The notes under the pieces are model-generated. The model did no database searches and was not told the DNA's origin. It saw nothing but the letters and a program-made list of their open reading frames with translations. The translations under genes and the position numbers were made by a program. Of a stretch of 64,000 nt of DNA, positions 35,101-43,125 are shown piece by piece. The number at the start of each line of letters is the position of its first letter. The first letter of the stretch is position 1. The stretch comes from Oleidesulfovibrio alaskensis DSM 16109 (lineage in GTDB: Bacteria; Desulfobacterota; Desulfovibrionia; Desulfovibrionales; Desulfovibrionaceae), in the NCBI RefSeq assembly GCF_000482745.1, contig NZ_KI519494.1, positions 379,682-443,681 on the forward strand. Reading direction: 5' to 3'.

Positions 35101-35585
35101 AAATCCAGACTCGTCTCGGAAAGCAGCGCATCCTGCCCAGCAAGGTGATCTATTTTCCGCGCGGTATCATGGGCTTTGAAAATCAGCATGAATTCACGCT
35201 GCTTAAATTGCGTGAAGACGCGCCTTTTCTTGTGCTGCAAAGCATTGATGACGCCCGCCTGGGGCTGCTGGTCGCCGACCCGTACAGTTTTCTCAGCGAC
35301 TATCAGATAAAGGTGAGCGATGCAGAGCAGAAACTGCTGCGCCTGCGCAACATCAGACAGGTTGCCGTGCTGGTCACCGTATCCATTCCCCCCGGTCAGC
35401 CCGACAAGACAGCGCTCAACCTCAGCGGTCCCATTCTGGTGAACCATGAGGCAAAGCTGGGCCTGCAGGTGCCGCAGGTGGAAGGAAAGTATCCGGCGCA
35501 GGTCTATGTGCATCCGCAGAATGAAACCAAGGTGGCTGCCGCAGATGCACGTCATCCCGATGACGGCGGCGCGGAAAACTGGTGA
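35079..35585 (+). CDS. fliW: Flagellar assembly factor FliW (CsrA antagonist)
   Basis: A 168 aa cytoplasmic protein that binds either CsrA or flagellin and thus couples flagellin translation to filament export. Family features include [27 protein letters not shown] and [21 protein letters not shown] (in part). The first 22 bases overlap the 3' end of csrA in another frame, giving translational coupling. It ends the operon, followed by a strong terminator. The C-terminal 20 residues are polar and variable. Confidence 0.96.
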
Positions 35586-35611
35586 GCTGTGTACTATAAC
35601 TGATTTTACGG

Positions 35612-35642
35612 GCGGGCTGCATCATGCGGCCCGCTTTTTTTT
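35612..35642 (+). terminator. Intrinsic terminator of the flgF-fliW operon
   Basis: GCGGGC pairs with GCCCGC around a partly paired loop, followed by eight T residues (35635-35642). It starts 27 bases after the fliW stop. Confidence 0.88.
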
Positions 35643-35662
35643 GCGGCCGTACTGCCGCGGTG

Positions 35663-36424
35663 CTACAACCGGTCTGCTTCGCGCAGAAGAGCGCGGAACG
35701 AGCCGTCCTGCTTCATCCGGCGGATTGCCTCTTTCAGGCGGGGAGCCAGATCTGCGTGTCTGGCCGCCAGATAGATGTAGCCCGGCATCTCGACAGCTTT
35801 GCCGGTTTTGATGACGGCGGGCTGTGCATCGTTGCGTGCCGCCAGCATACAGTCCAGCACCGTGGCTGCACCTATAAGCATGTCTATGCGGCCCGCGCGC
35901 AGCATGTCTATGCCCTGCGCGTAGGTGTTCAGTCTGTAAATGGTGTGGCCCGCGGCAAGGGTCTGCGCGGCTATGCGTCCTGTGACCGAACCGCGTATAT
36001 AGCCTACCTGCAGCGCTCTCGTGCCGGGGCGCGTCAGTCTCTGCAGCGTGGAGATATCCTGCAGCTCAGGGTCTGTGACATACAGGCTGTAGCGTATGTC
36101 AAAAACAGGTTCGTCCACCTTCACCAGCATGCCGTTCAGGTTGGTGCCGTCGTCCGCCCTCAGAAAATCTCCGTCCAGCTTGCCGGATTCGACAAGTTTT
36201 TCAAGGCGCTTGAGAGGCAGCGGCCTGATGGAGACATCGCGCTGCACATGGGCGAAGATGGCGGAGTACAACTGTCCTACCAGCTGAACATGTTCCTGCC
36301 GGCACATCTCCGCTGCTCCCAGAACCAGCGTGCCGTTGCCTGCCTGCGTCCGGGGGACTGCGGAAAAAAGAACCAGCAGAATGGCGCCGGTAAAAAACAG
36401 GAGCATGGGGCGGGTATGAGGCAT
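35663..36424 (-). CDS. Periplasmic solute-binding protein, family 3-like
   Basis: A 253 aa protein with an N-terminal signal peptide (LLFFTGAILLVLFSAVPRTQA). The remainder resembles the SBP_bac_3 fold, with a C-terminal lobe containing YAQGIDMLRAGRIDMLIGA. Desulfovibrio genomes carry many such stand-alone binding proteins; some act as sensor partners rather than transport components. No transporter genes adjoin it. The ATG at 36424 has AGGA eight bases upstream; another ATG three codons earlier (36433) is possible. Confidence 0.8.
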   Translation of the reverse strand: MPHTRPMLLFFTGAILLVLFSAVPRTQAGNGTLVLGAAEMCRQEHVQLVGQLYSAIFAHVQRDVSIRPLPLKRLEKLVESGKLDGDFLRADDGTNLNGMLVKVDEPVFDIRYSLYVTDPELQDISTLQRLTRPGTRALQVGYIRGSVTGRIAAQTLAAGHTIYRLNTYAQGIDMLRAGRIDMLIGAATVLDCMLAARNDAQPAVIKTGKAVEMPGYIYLAARHADLAPRLKEAIRRMKQDGSFRALLREADRL

Positions 36425-37454
36425 TGAGTTCATCCTGTGTTGTATGACCTGACTTGAAGGGGCACCGGCGGGGCACCCGCCGGAAGGACAGAGAGCATAA
36501 CGGGGCATGTTGCCGCTGTCCATTATTGCCGTGCAGCAATGCGGAAGGCAGTGGCGGATGGCTGAACCTTGCCGCCGGCTGTACGGGACATGGCATGGGT
36601 GGGTACCGCTGCTCTGTTTGATCAATTTTTTGTGCCGGAAATCCCGTCTTTGAACCGAAGCCGCTCCGCCGGTCTGTTGGTTGCGTCTATTGAACCACGT
36701 TCATGCAAGGGTTGCGGCCAATGGTGCGGCCAATGTTTGCGGTTGGTCGGGCGGTTACCCGCATAGCGGAAAGCCGGACGTGCGAATGCCCTGCGTGCAG
36801 ACGTACGCAGGATGTGCCGTCGTTTGGTAAGAACAAGTGGCAGCTGTTCTTGACGGAAAAGTTTACGCACTTCTGTGTGGCAGGAGCGACTCAGGGTTGA
36901 TGATGCAATGCTGCGGGATGGCGAAAGACGTTTTTACACTTGCTGGACGTGTATCCACAGCACTGGAAACTCTTTGTTCAATTATCGGCTTGCGGGGGGG
37001 ATTACCGGAGAAGTTGATATGAAAATGAATCGTTTTTCGATCTGTTTGTGATTGACATGACCTGCCACTGATGATGAAATTCTTTATCGATTCCGGTTTG
37101 CGATAATTATCACCGAGTTCTTTATGGCGAAAGTGAAGTGCTTTTTACGCCAAACTGAAATCTATCTTATTTTGTTGATAGCCTTCAGTGATTGATGCGT
37201 GTCTGCTTTGGTAAGGCAGGAATACGCTTGTTCCGATCAGGTGATAATGAAAGGCATGGTCATTTCGGACTGGAGTTTTTTAAAAAATGCAGGCGACAGC
37301 AGGAGTCTGTGAAGTTTTGAAACTATACAATTCAGATGAGTGGGCATGGTGCGTAACTCGCAAGGGGGGGTAAGCACGCAGAAAAGCTGATGGTGCAATG
37401 AGCGCGGTTCATATCTGTTCTGTTTCTGTCATGTTTATGGAAAAGAGGTGAAGG
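36425..37454. other. Approximately 1-kb gene-poor, AT-rich stretch
   Basis: No coding frame with a plausible start, ribosome binding site and protein-like composition was found. Composition falls to about 37-38 percent GC in hand-counted lines near 37021-37140, far below the flanking genes. TGCGGCCAATG occurs in tandem at 36713-36723 and 36725-36735. It may be decayed foreign DNA. Confidence 0.5.
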
Positions 37455-37769
37455 ATGAAAATGAATAAGGTTTTTTTAGGATTGGTTGCAAGTTTCTTAG
37501 GGCTTCTGCTTTATTACCTTGTAATGCACCGAATTGAAGGCCCTCAGGCCATTTATAAATATAGTTTTCTGATCGTGGCCATGTTTTCGCTTGCCACAAT
37601 GGTTATTCAGACAGGAAAAAGTGCTGAAAGGGGTTCTGTTGCCCAAAAAAGCGAGGCTTCGGCTTCTGCTTCTGCCACAAAGGAGCCTTCGTATCGTAGC
37701 ACAGCATGCACTTTTTTAATTTGTGTCACTTTTATATTCAGTTTTTCAATGTTCCTGAATACCTGGTGA
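37455..37769 (+). CDS. Small membrane protein, unknown
   Basis: A 104 aa protein with three predicted membrane segments (about residues 7-25, 33-52 and 84-102) and a Ser/Ala-rich polar loop between the second and third. No family was recognised. GAGGTGAAGG lies directly before the ATG, which supports translation. It is isolated in AT-rich DNA next to the tRNA-Glu repeat, and its codon use is less GC-rich than its neighbours, suggesting acquired DNA. Confidence 0.55.
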   Translation: MKMNKVFLGLVASFLGLLLYYLVMHRIEGPQAIYKYSFLIVAMFSLATMVIQTGKSAERGSVAQKSEASASASATKEPSYRSTACTFLICVTFIFSFSMFLNTW

Positions 37770-38026
37770 AGGGTAATCCCCCCTCAATTTTAGGAAGCTT
37801 GAAAGTGGAGGCTATGCAGGTCTGTCCGCGATTGGTTCCGGCAGTTGCGTATCAGTGGATATCTGGAAACATTGTATAGCCGGAAAAGGTGACATGCCTC
37901 GCTAGGCTAGCTGAGTCCGGGCGGCTTCGAGCATTTGTCTTATCAGGACCGGCAGAAACAGACGGCGTCGCCTCTCCGCTACTATTCGTTTTTTATGGCT
38001 CTTTAGCACAGGAAGATGAGGCAAAG
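37770..38026. other. Non-coding stretch left of the island repeat
   Basis: No convincing gene. GCTAGGCTAGC near 37902 is an imperfect palindrome. A short open frame here runs into the tRNA remnant and is not protein-like. Confidence 0.4.
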
Positions 38027-38117
38027 GAAAAAGCACTCATGCGCGGGCATGAGTGCTTATCTTCATTTTGGCGTCCCCAAGGGGATTTGAACCCCTGTCG
38101 CCTGCGTGAAAGGCAGG
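38027..38117. repeat. Left 91-bp direct repeat (att-like copy of tRNA-Glu 3' part plus terminator)
   Basis: This 91-bp sequence is identical to 43006-43096. Bases 38069-38117 equal the 3' part of tRNA-Glu from the anticodon arm to CCA (minus strand). Bases 38027-38056 equal its downstream terminator hairpin (GCACTCATG / CATGAGTGC). The 5' half of the tRNA is missing, so this copy is a tRNA fragment marking the far end of an island. Confidence 0.9.
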
Positions 38118-38339
38118 AATGCCAGCCAAGCAAAGCTGGTTGCAGCAATAAAATCAACAACGTCTTGGCTGCACTTGTCAGCAGTAGGCACGTTTGACAC
38201 GGATTCTGACACGTCATGGACACGCTGCAAACAAAGCGGCGATCAGCGTCAGTACGTTGTCTTAGTCATTTTAACAGCCATTATATTATTTCATAATTGA
38301 TAAACTAGTTAAGGAATTAGCTCTGAATTTTTCTTAGCC
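38118..38339. other. Non-coding left end of the island interior
   Basis: 222 bases without a gene, becoming AT-rich toward 38300. A CCAGC / GCTGG hairpin lies just inside the repeat at about 38122-38139. Nothing resembling an integrase remnant was recognised. Confidence 0.4.
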
Positions 38340-38786
38340 TTATTGCGAAACGTCAGCAGCAACCATAATCATGCCGGACAACTCCCGGATATATTCACCG
38401 CCCTGAACGGCGTGGCCGAGTTCATACAGGCCCGGCGCGGAATGGAAGCTGCCATAGAACATCACCACGTCACCCCAGGGTGCGTAGTAAGCCAGAGTGC
38501 CGGAGCGCACATCGCCAGCCAACGGCGTGTCGGACGTATTCAGTTTTTTCGGGGGGTAAAAAATTTTCTCATTGTTCCCATAGTTTTCAACGGTAATTTC
38601 CATGGGTAACTGAACAAGCAATGACTTGGACGCCGGGCTCTCATTCAATGCGAAGACGATATCCTGACCATTTGCGTGTACGACCATCTGCATGGGATGT
38701 TCTCCGGTTTCATTGGCAAAAGAGACTGTTACGGAAAAAAGCATAACGACACAGAGTGACACCAGAAACCATACACCATTCTTCAT
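38340..38786 (-). CDS. Exported cyclophilin-like fold protein
   Basis: A 148 aa protein with a signal peptide (MKNGVWFLVSLCVVMLFSVTVSFA). The mature part (VVHANGQDIVFALNESPASKSL in parts, LPMEITVENYG, KIFYPPKKL, GTLAYYAPWGDVVMFY) resembles the bacterial cyclophilin_like2 family, a cyclophilin fold usually without the isomerase active site and of unknown function. It is often encoded with flavodoxin, cupin and CMD genes. It is the last gene of the island's colinear set. GGAGG lies five bases before the chosen ATG at 38786. Confidence 0.75.
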   Translation of the reverse strand: MKNGVWFLVSLCVVMLFSVTVSFANETGEHPMQMVVHANGQDIVFALNESPASKSLLVQLPMEITVENYGNNEKIFYPPKKLNTSDTPLAGDVRSGTLAYYAPWGDVVMFYGSFHSAPGLYELGHAVQGGEYIRELSGMIMVAADVSQ

Positions 38787-38826
38787 CATGACCTCCCATG
38801 GTAATCCACCAGACCGGGAATGATGA

Positions 38827-39363
38827 TCAGGCCTTCGATCCAGCCGCATGTGCCTGTTGCAGCGCGCGGGTTCCCTTAACCGAATCTTCATCCCACACGC
38901 CAGTAATGGAAATCGTTCCCTTTTCCCTGATATTGCGCAGACACCCGGTAAACGTCCTAAAACTCTGCACCGTGCTTTCCACCGGCAGGGCACCGCCAGC
39001 TGCGGAGATGATAAAATACACGTCCTTGTCACTGACGTGCGTGTAGACAGGACACACCCGGTCGATGAACGTCTTCATGGGGCCGTTGAAGGACCGGAAA
39101 TACACCGGCGTGGCAAAAACAATCACATCGGCAGCGATCAGCTTGCCCAGAATGTCTGCCATATCATCCTGCTGCGCACAGACGCCAGAGCCGCCGATAC
39201 AGCTGCAGCACCCTGTGCAGTAGTTGATATTCTTCTCCGCAAGGCGGACCTTTTCCACCGTATGTCCGGCTTCAGTCGCTCCATGCATGAAGGCATCGCA
39301 CAGAAGGTCAGAGTTGCCCTTTGCTCTGGGGCTCGACGAGATACAAAGAATTGTTTTGCTCAT
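38827..39363 (-). CDS. NADPH-dependent FMN reductase / iron-sulfur flavoprotein-type protein
   Basis: A 178 aa flavodoxin-fold protein. The phosphate-binding loop is SSSPRAKGNSD at residues about 9-19, and the FMN-contact motif is FATPVYFRSFNGPMK. A cysteine cluster CTGCCSCIGGSGVC (about residues 49-62) resembles the compact motif of iron-sulfur flavoproteins, though similar clusters occur in members without iron-sulfur centres. It probably transfers electrons to small molecules; the substrate is unknown. It lies between the CMD-like and cyclophilin-like genes. Confidence 0.85.
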   Translation of the reverse strand: MSKTILCISSSPRAKGNSDLLCDAFMHGATEAGHTVEKVRLAEKNINYCTGCCSCIGGSGVCAQQDDMADILGKLIAADVIVFATPVYFRSFNGPMKTFIDRVCPVYTHVSDKDVYFIISAAGGALPVESTVQSFRTFTGCLRNIREKGTISITGVWDEDSVKGTRALQQAHAAGSKA

Positions 39364-39418
39364 GAGATAGTACCGCTACAGCACGTTTTGCTGCTTTTTT
39401 CTGGAGTTGCCGCCCCTT

Positions 39419-39432
39419 CTCAGGTACCTGAG
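39419..39432. promoter_or_regulatory. 14-bp perfect palindrome between two island genes
   Basis: CTCAGGTACCTGAG is a perfect palindrome. It sits inside a longer imperfect hairpin (CCTTCTC ... GAGAAGG) in the 117-bp gap after the CMD-like gene. It could be an operator or a partial terminator. Confidence 0.35.
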
Positions 39433-39480
39433 AGCACCGGAGAAGGAACGTACAACCTGATGCGTCATTTTCCGATTGGG

Positions 39481-40206
39481 CTATTTGCGTTTGGCCAGAA
39501 CGCCCTCGAGCACCTCTCCGGCAATTGCGGCCTCGTCTTCACCCACCTTGGCCGCGAGTACCGTCACAAAGCTCTGCATCTGCGCCTCGGTCAGTCCCGT
39601 GTTCATGGCTGCCCCCAAATGGTAAGAGAGCTGCCCCGCCGTGCCGGTCATATTTGCAAGCGCAGCGACTGTCGCCAACTCGCGTTCCTGACGGGTCAGT
39701 ACGTCGCGGGCGAAGATGTCGGCAAAAAGATGTTGCTTGAGAAAGTCATCGATAACAGGTGAAAACTCCTGCCATGCAGCAGGAGGCGGAACGTCCTTCA
39801 GACCGGACAAATCCGCCCGGACACGGGCACCATAGGCATCCTTGTCCAGGTCGGCTGGAATGGGGCTGGCGTCCCTGCCTATCTCGTCCAGAATCCCTTT
39901 GGCCTTGCGTTCGTCCACAACCTTCATGAAGGCAGCCATGCCGTTCAGGCTCCGCGGGAATCCGGTGTAGGCGTACATCTGCACGAGGATTTCCTTCACC
40001 TCATTGACCGTCAGGCCGGAATTCAGCCCTTCATGCAGCGCAGGAGTAAGGCGCCCCATGTCACCGCTAGCCGTAAAGGCGGCGATGGCCACAATGGCCT
40101 GCTGCCGCGCATCCAGTGCATTGTTCATGGCCTGTACCTCCGATGCGGCAACGGTTCCCAAAATTATGGCAGCAACCGCAATAGCCGTTAATTGTTTGAT
40201 ATTCAT
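39481..40206 (-). CDS. Exported carboxymuconolactone decarboxylase (CMD)-like protein
   Basis: A 241 aa protein with a signal peptide (LTAIAVAAIILGTVAASEVQA) and two CMD/AhpD-fold repeats. The first contains ALHEGLNSGLTVNEVKEILV and YTGFPRSLNGMAAF; the second contains LTRQERELATVAALANMTG and GAAMNTGLTEAQMQSFV. The AhpD CxxC redox motif is absent, so peroxidase-reductant activity is unlikely. Decarboxylase activity is not implied by the fold alone. It follows the cupin gene by 33 bases. AAGGA precedes the start. Confidence 0.85.
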   Translation of the reverse strand: MNIKQLTAIAVAAIILGTVAASEVQAMNNALDARQQAIVAIAAFTASGDMGRLTPALHEGLNSGLTVNEVKEILVQMYAYTGFPRSLNGMAAFMKVVDERKAKGILDEIGRDASPIPADLDKDAYGARVRADLSGLKDVPPPAAWQEFSPVIDDFLKQHLFADIFARDVLTRQERELATVAALANMTGTAGQLSYHLGAAMNTGLTEAQMQSFVTVLAAKVGEDEAAIAGEVLEGVLAKRK

Positions 40207-40239
40207 ATCAGTGTCCTTGCGGTGCGACGGCGCAGCTCA

Positions 40240-40647
40240 TTAGCTGAGCGCATTGTATTCCTCGTCGGAAACAGGTTCCAGCCATTCGTTGGATCTCCCC
40301 TCCGCAGGCACTTCCACGGCGAGATGGGCAAACCAGCTATCTCTGGCGGCACCGTGCCAGTGCTTGGTATCCGGCGGAATATTCACAACGTCTCCGGCAC
40401 GCAGCTCCTGCGCGGGTTTCCCTTCTTCCTGATACCAGCCGCGGCCGCCGGTCACGAGCAGAACCTGACCACCCTTGCGGTGGATATGCCAGAAGTTGCG
40501 GCAGCCCGGTTCAAAGGTGACGTTACCGATGACAACGCCTTCAGCAGACAGTATTTCCAGATAGCTAGTCCCGGTAAAATACTGTGCATAAGATTTGTTT
40601 TCCGGCCCCTTGGGAAAAATTCCATCTCCCTGAAATGTGGTGTTCAT
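40240..40647 (-). CDS. Cupin-domain protein
   Basis: A 135 aa single-domain cupin. Motif 1 is FWHIHRKGGQVLLVTGGRGWY and motif 2 PPDTKHWHGAA, giving the two metal-binding His pairs. Such small cupins are isomerases, dioxygenases or binding proteins, and the reaction here is unknown. No export signal is seen, unlike the following CMD-like protein. GGAGG precedes the ATG. It belongs to the island's five-gene set. Confidence 0.9.
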   Translation of the reverse strand: MNTTFQGDGIFPKGPENKSYAQYFTGTSYLEILSAEGVVIGNVTFEPGCRNFWHIHRKGGQVLLVTGGRGWYQEEGKPAQELRAGDVVNIPPDTKHWHGAARDSWFAHLAVEVPAEGRSNEWLEPVSDEEYNALS

Positions 40648-40767
40648 TTATATTTGCCTCCAAAGTTGTTTCGCTCAGGATGGTTATTGAGTCTGAGTGT
40701 TATAATCCGCGGTAGAGAATGCTATGTGTAAATGGCCTGTCAGTCTGCTATCGCGGCTCATGCCTTT

Positions 40768-41724
40768 TTACCCAAGGGCTTTTTTGAAAAAGTCATCCAG
40801 TTTGCCAAAAGGAATTATGTCCATGCGGTCGTACAGGTCGATATGTCTTGCTTCGGGAACGATAAAGAGCTCTTTCGGTTCTTCAGCCATTTTGTAAGCG
40901 TCTTCTGTAAAGTAACGCGAGTGTGCCTTTTCGCCGATAATGAACAGAATAGGGCGGGGCGATATTGTTTCGATGAAATCCAGCAGAGGGAAGTTTATGA
41001 AAGCCATGTTGCTTGTTACTGTAAACGGTCCGTGTGAACGGGGATGATGCCCCCGCTTCATGGCGTAGTATTCCCAGAACTCACTGCTTATGGGGTCCAG
41101 TCCCTGCGGGATCGAATCGCTTGGGGTGTCCGGAAAGCCTGCCGGCAGTAGCGGTGCTTTGCTCTCAAAATCTTTCCAGCGTTGCATTCCGAGTTCATCC
41201 AGCATTGTATTGCGTTCTTCGTCCGACAAAGAATCAAGCCAACCGTACCTGATTACCCGACTCATGTCATACATGCTGGCGGTCGCGACGGCTTTAATCC
41301 GGCGGTCAGCCTGTGCGGCTTTAAGGGCAAATGCTCCGCTTCCGCAGATTCCTATGACGCCGATTTTTTCTCTGTCCACAAAAGGTGTTGTGCCCAAAAA
41401 ATCAACGCCCGCACTGAAGTCCTCCGTAAAAATTTCAGGAGAGGATATGTGTCTGGGGTTGCCGCCGCTTTCGCCGTTAAAGGATTCGTCAAACGCAATG
41501 GCTACAAAGCCGCGTTCCGCCATGGTCTGTGCGTAGATACCTGCGCCTTGTTCCTTCACTCCGCCGTAGGGTGTGCCGACAATGAGCGCTGGAAGCTGCC
41601 GGTTTGGGTCCATAGTACGCGGCATGTACATGTCGGCAGAGATGAGAATCCCGTATCTGTTGGGATAGATGACTTTTTTATGAAGTACTTGTGCACTTGG
41701 CTTGAACGTTTTGTCCCAGGTCAT
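40768..41724 (-). CDS. Alpha/beta hydrolase with a Cys nucleophile elbow
   Basis: A 318 aa alpha/beta-hydrolase related to the dienelactone hydrolase / YcjY group. The nucleophile elbow reads GICGSG with Cys at about residue 127, where Ser is usual. The oxyanion region is VGTPYGG. Possible acid and base residues lie in GEKAHSRYF and ARHIDLYD. Dienelactone hydrolase also uses Cys, so this is a plausible enzyme rather than a dead one. CGGAGGA precedes the ATG. It is the first gene of the leftward set, divergent from the AraC regulator. Confidence 0.85.
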   Translation of the reverse strand: MTWDKTFKPSAQVLHKKVIYPNRYGILISADMYMPRTMDPNRQLPALIVGTPYGGVKEQGAGIYAQTMAERGFVAIAFDESFNGESGGNPRHISSPEIFTEDFSAGVDFLGTTPFVDREKIGVIGICGSGAFALKAAQADRRIKAVATASMYDMSRVIRYGWLDSLSDEERNTMLDELGMQRWKDFESKAPLLPAGFPDTPSDSIPQGLDPISSEFWEYYAMKRGHHPRSHGPFTVTSNMAFINFPLLDFIETISPRPILFIIGEKAHSRYFTEDAYKMAEEPKELFIVPEARHIDLYDRMDIIPFGKLDDFFKKALG

Positions 41725-42023
41725 TGTTTCCTCCGTATGAGCTGCTTTTGTTTGTAAAACAGTGCCGGCGGCAGCGTTGTCTTAAAGGTTCTGATTCCGG
41801 AACCATATGTTATCAGATGAACCGTGCGGAATTGCGAGATTTGCAGTTCATAAGGGTTCACTTGTCTGATTTTGTCTGCATGAAATATGTAAAGGCATTG
41901 CTCCTTGTCTGGAACGCACGTTTCTCTTTAAAACTTGCCTAATCCTCTAACTGCGGCAGGGCGGGGTTGAAATTACATAGGATATGGTGTTTACACTGCA
42001 TTGCTGCGTATGGAGGAATATCT
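41725..42023. promoter_or_regulatory. Divergent control region between hydrolase and AraC regulator
   Basis: This AT-rich 299-bp gap holds three TTGTCTG direct repeats (41862-41868, 41872-41878, 41905-41911) spaced 10 and 33 bases, about one and three helical turns. It also holds an inverted repeat GGTTC / GAACC (41787-41804). These are candidate AraC-family binding sites. Confidence 0.45.
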
Positions 42024-42908
42024 ATGTCCGGTATGGTGAAACTGCTTGATGAGATTGCCGGTGTCGACGGCGGCGTTGTTGAGTCCAGGCTTCCAGGTGT
42101 CCGTTTTTTTAAGGAGACAAGGCATGTAGCACGCAGGCCGATGCTGTATAATCCTGGAATATGTATAGTCGTATCAGGACATAAAGTGGCGTATGTCGGC
42201 GGTCAGACTTTCAGATACGATGTGGATAACTATCTTGTGACTTCGGTCGCCATGCCGTTTGAGTGCGAATCCTTTCCCAGTCAGGAAAACCCGTTACTGG
42301 GGATGTTTATCGACATTGACATCGGGCAGCTGAATAATCTGATAAGTATGATGGAAAGGCAGGATAATCCGTCTGTGGCAGTTTCTAACGGGCGGCAGCT
42401 TGCCATTGGCCCTTCGGCTATGGACGCGGATATGAAAGACGCTGCTGTGAAGTTGGTTAAAGCACTGCAGAGTGAACAGGAAGCCAGAATACTGGGGCCG
42501 GGGCTGGTACGCGAGGTGTATTACAGAGCATTATGCGGAAATCAGGCTCCCGTGTTGTATTCTCTTGTGCGGGGAAGCGGTTCTTTTTCGCAGGTGGCCA
42601 GAATTATACACATGATGGAAGGCAGCTACTCTGAAAAATTTGATATTCAGCAGCTTGCAGATTCCGTGCATATGAGTGTTTCTGCTTTTCATAAGGCGTT
42701 CAAGGATATTACGGCAGATTCGCCGTTGCAGTATTTAAAGAAAATACGACTTTCGCGCGCCAGAGACCTTATCGTCCAGCAGGGAATGAAAGCTTATCTG
42801 GCAGCAGATGAGGTCGGATACGAAAGTCCGTCTCAGTTCAGCCGCGAATTCAAACGTTATTTCGGGCGCAGTCCCGCAGAGCTAATGCGTGATGTCCGTT
42901 CATCGTAG
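42024..42908 (+). CDS. AraC-family transcriptional regulator
   Basis: A 294 aa regulator with an AraC_N-type cupin-like N-terminal domain (residues about 20-160: VVSGHKVAYVGGQTFRYD and VTSVAMPFECE) and a C-terminal double helix-turn-helix (FDIQQLADSVHMSVSAFHKAF and LAADEVGYESPSQFSREFKR). TGGAGGA lies before the ATG at 42024. Its divergent position makes it the likely regulator of the hydrolase-to-cyclophilin set. The inducer is unknown. Confidence 0.92.
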   Translation: MSGMVKLLDEIAGVDGGVVESRLPGVRFFKETRHVARRPMLYNPGICIVVSGHKVAYVGGQTFRYDVDNYLVTSVAMPFECESFPSQENPLLGMFIDIDIGQLNNLISMMERQDNPSVAVSNGRQLAIGPSAMDADMKDAAVKLVKALQSEQEARILGPGLVREVYYRALCGNQAPVLYSLVRGSGSFSQVARIIHMMEGSYSEKFDIQQLADSVHMSVSAFHKAFKDITADSPLQYLKKIRLSRARDLIVQQGMKAYLAADEVGYESPSQFSREFKRYFGRSPAELMRDVRSS

Positions 42909-43005
42909 GGGCTTCGGGCTTTGCTACCGCAAGCCTGCAGGGTCAGGTGGGCGCCGTGCCAGCCGGGTCCGGCGCAGGGGGAAAATGATGCTTGTTCAGG
43001 CAAAA

Positions 43006-43096
43006 GAAAAAGCACTCATGCGCGGGCATGAGTGCTTATCTTCATTTTGGCGTCCCCAAGGGGATTTGAACCCCTGTCGCCTGCGTGAAAGGCAGG
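43006..43096. repeat. Right 91-bp direct repeat (3' part of tRNA-Glu plus terminator)
   Basis: Identical to 38027-38117. Here it forms the 3' part and the terminator of the intact tRNA-Glu gene, so the island restored the gene on integration. Confidence 0.9.
43007..43035 (-). terminator. Terminator of tRNA-Glu
   Basis: On the minus strand GCACTCATG / CATGAGTGC forms a 9-bp stem followed by TTTTT. It starts 12 bases after the tRNA 3' end. Confidence 0.8.
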
Positions 43097-43125
43097 TGTC
43101 CTAGGCCAGGCTAGACGATGGGGAC
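43048..43125 (-). tRNA. tRNA-Glu (anticodon TTC)
   Basis: The minus strand folds as a 78-nt tRNA: acceptor stem GTCCCCA / TGGGGAC, T-arm GACAGGGGTTCAAATCCCC, anticodon arm CTGCC-TTTCACG-CAGG with anticodon TTC, and an encoded CCA end (tgg at 43048-43050). Its 3' part is duplicated at 38069-38117. It serves as the integration target of the island on its 3' side. Confidence 0.93.

Larger units (their letters stand above)
38027..43096. mobile_element. Approximately 5-kb genomic island at tRNA-Glu, no integrase seen
   Basis: The segment is bounded by two identical 91-bp direct repeats, the right one forming the 3' part of an intact tRNA-Glu gene. This is the classical outcome of site-specific integration at a tRNA gene with a crossover in the anticodon arm. 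It contains an AraC-type regulator and five colinear metabolic genes with lower GC than the surrounding core. No integrase, excisionase or transposase frame was found, so it is non-autonomous or decayed. Confidence 0.75.

Noticed and set aside
36622..37022. Short frames in the AT-rich region
   Set aside because: No plausible ribosome binding site, composition not protein-like, mutually overlapping on both strands.
38027..38117. A second functional tRNA-Glu gene
   Set aside because: Only the 3' part from the anticodon arm is present; the D-arm and 5' acceptor strand are missing.
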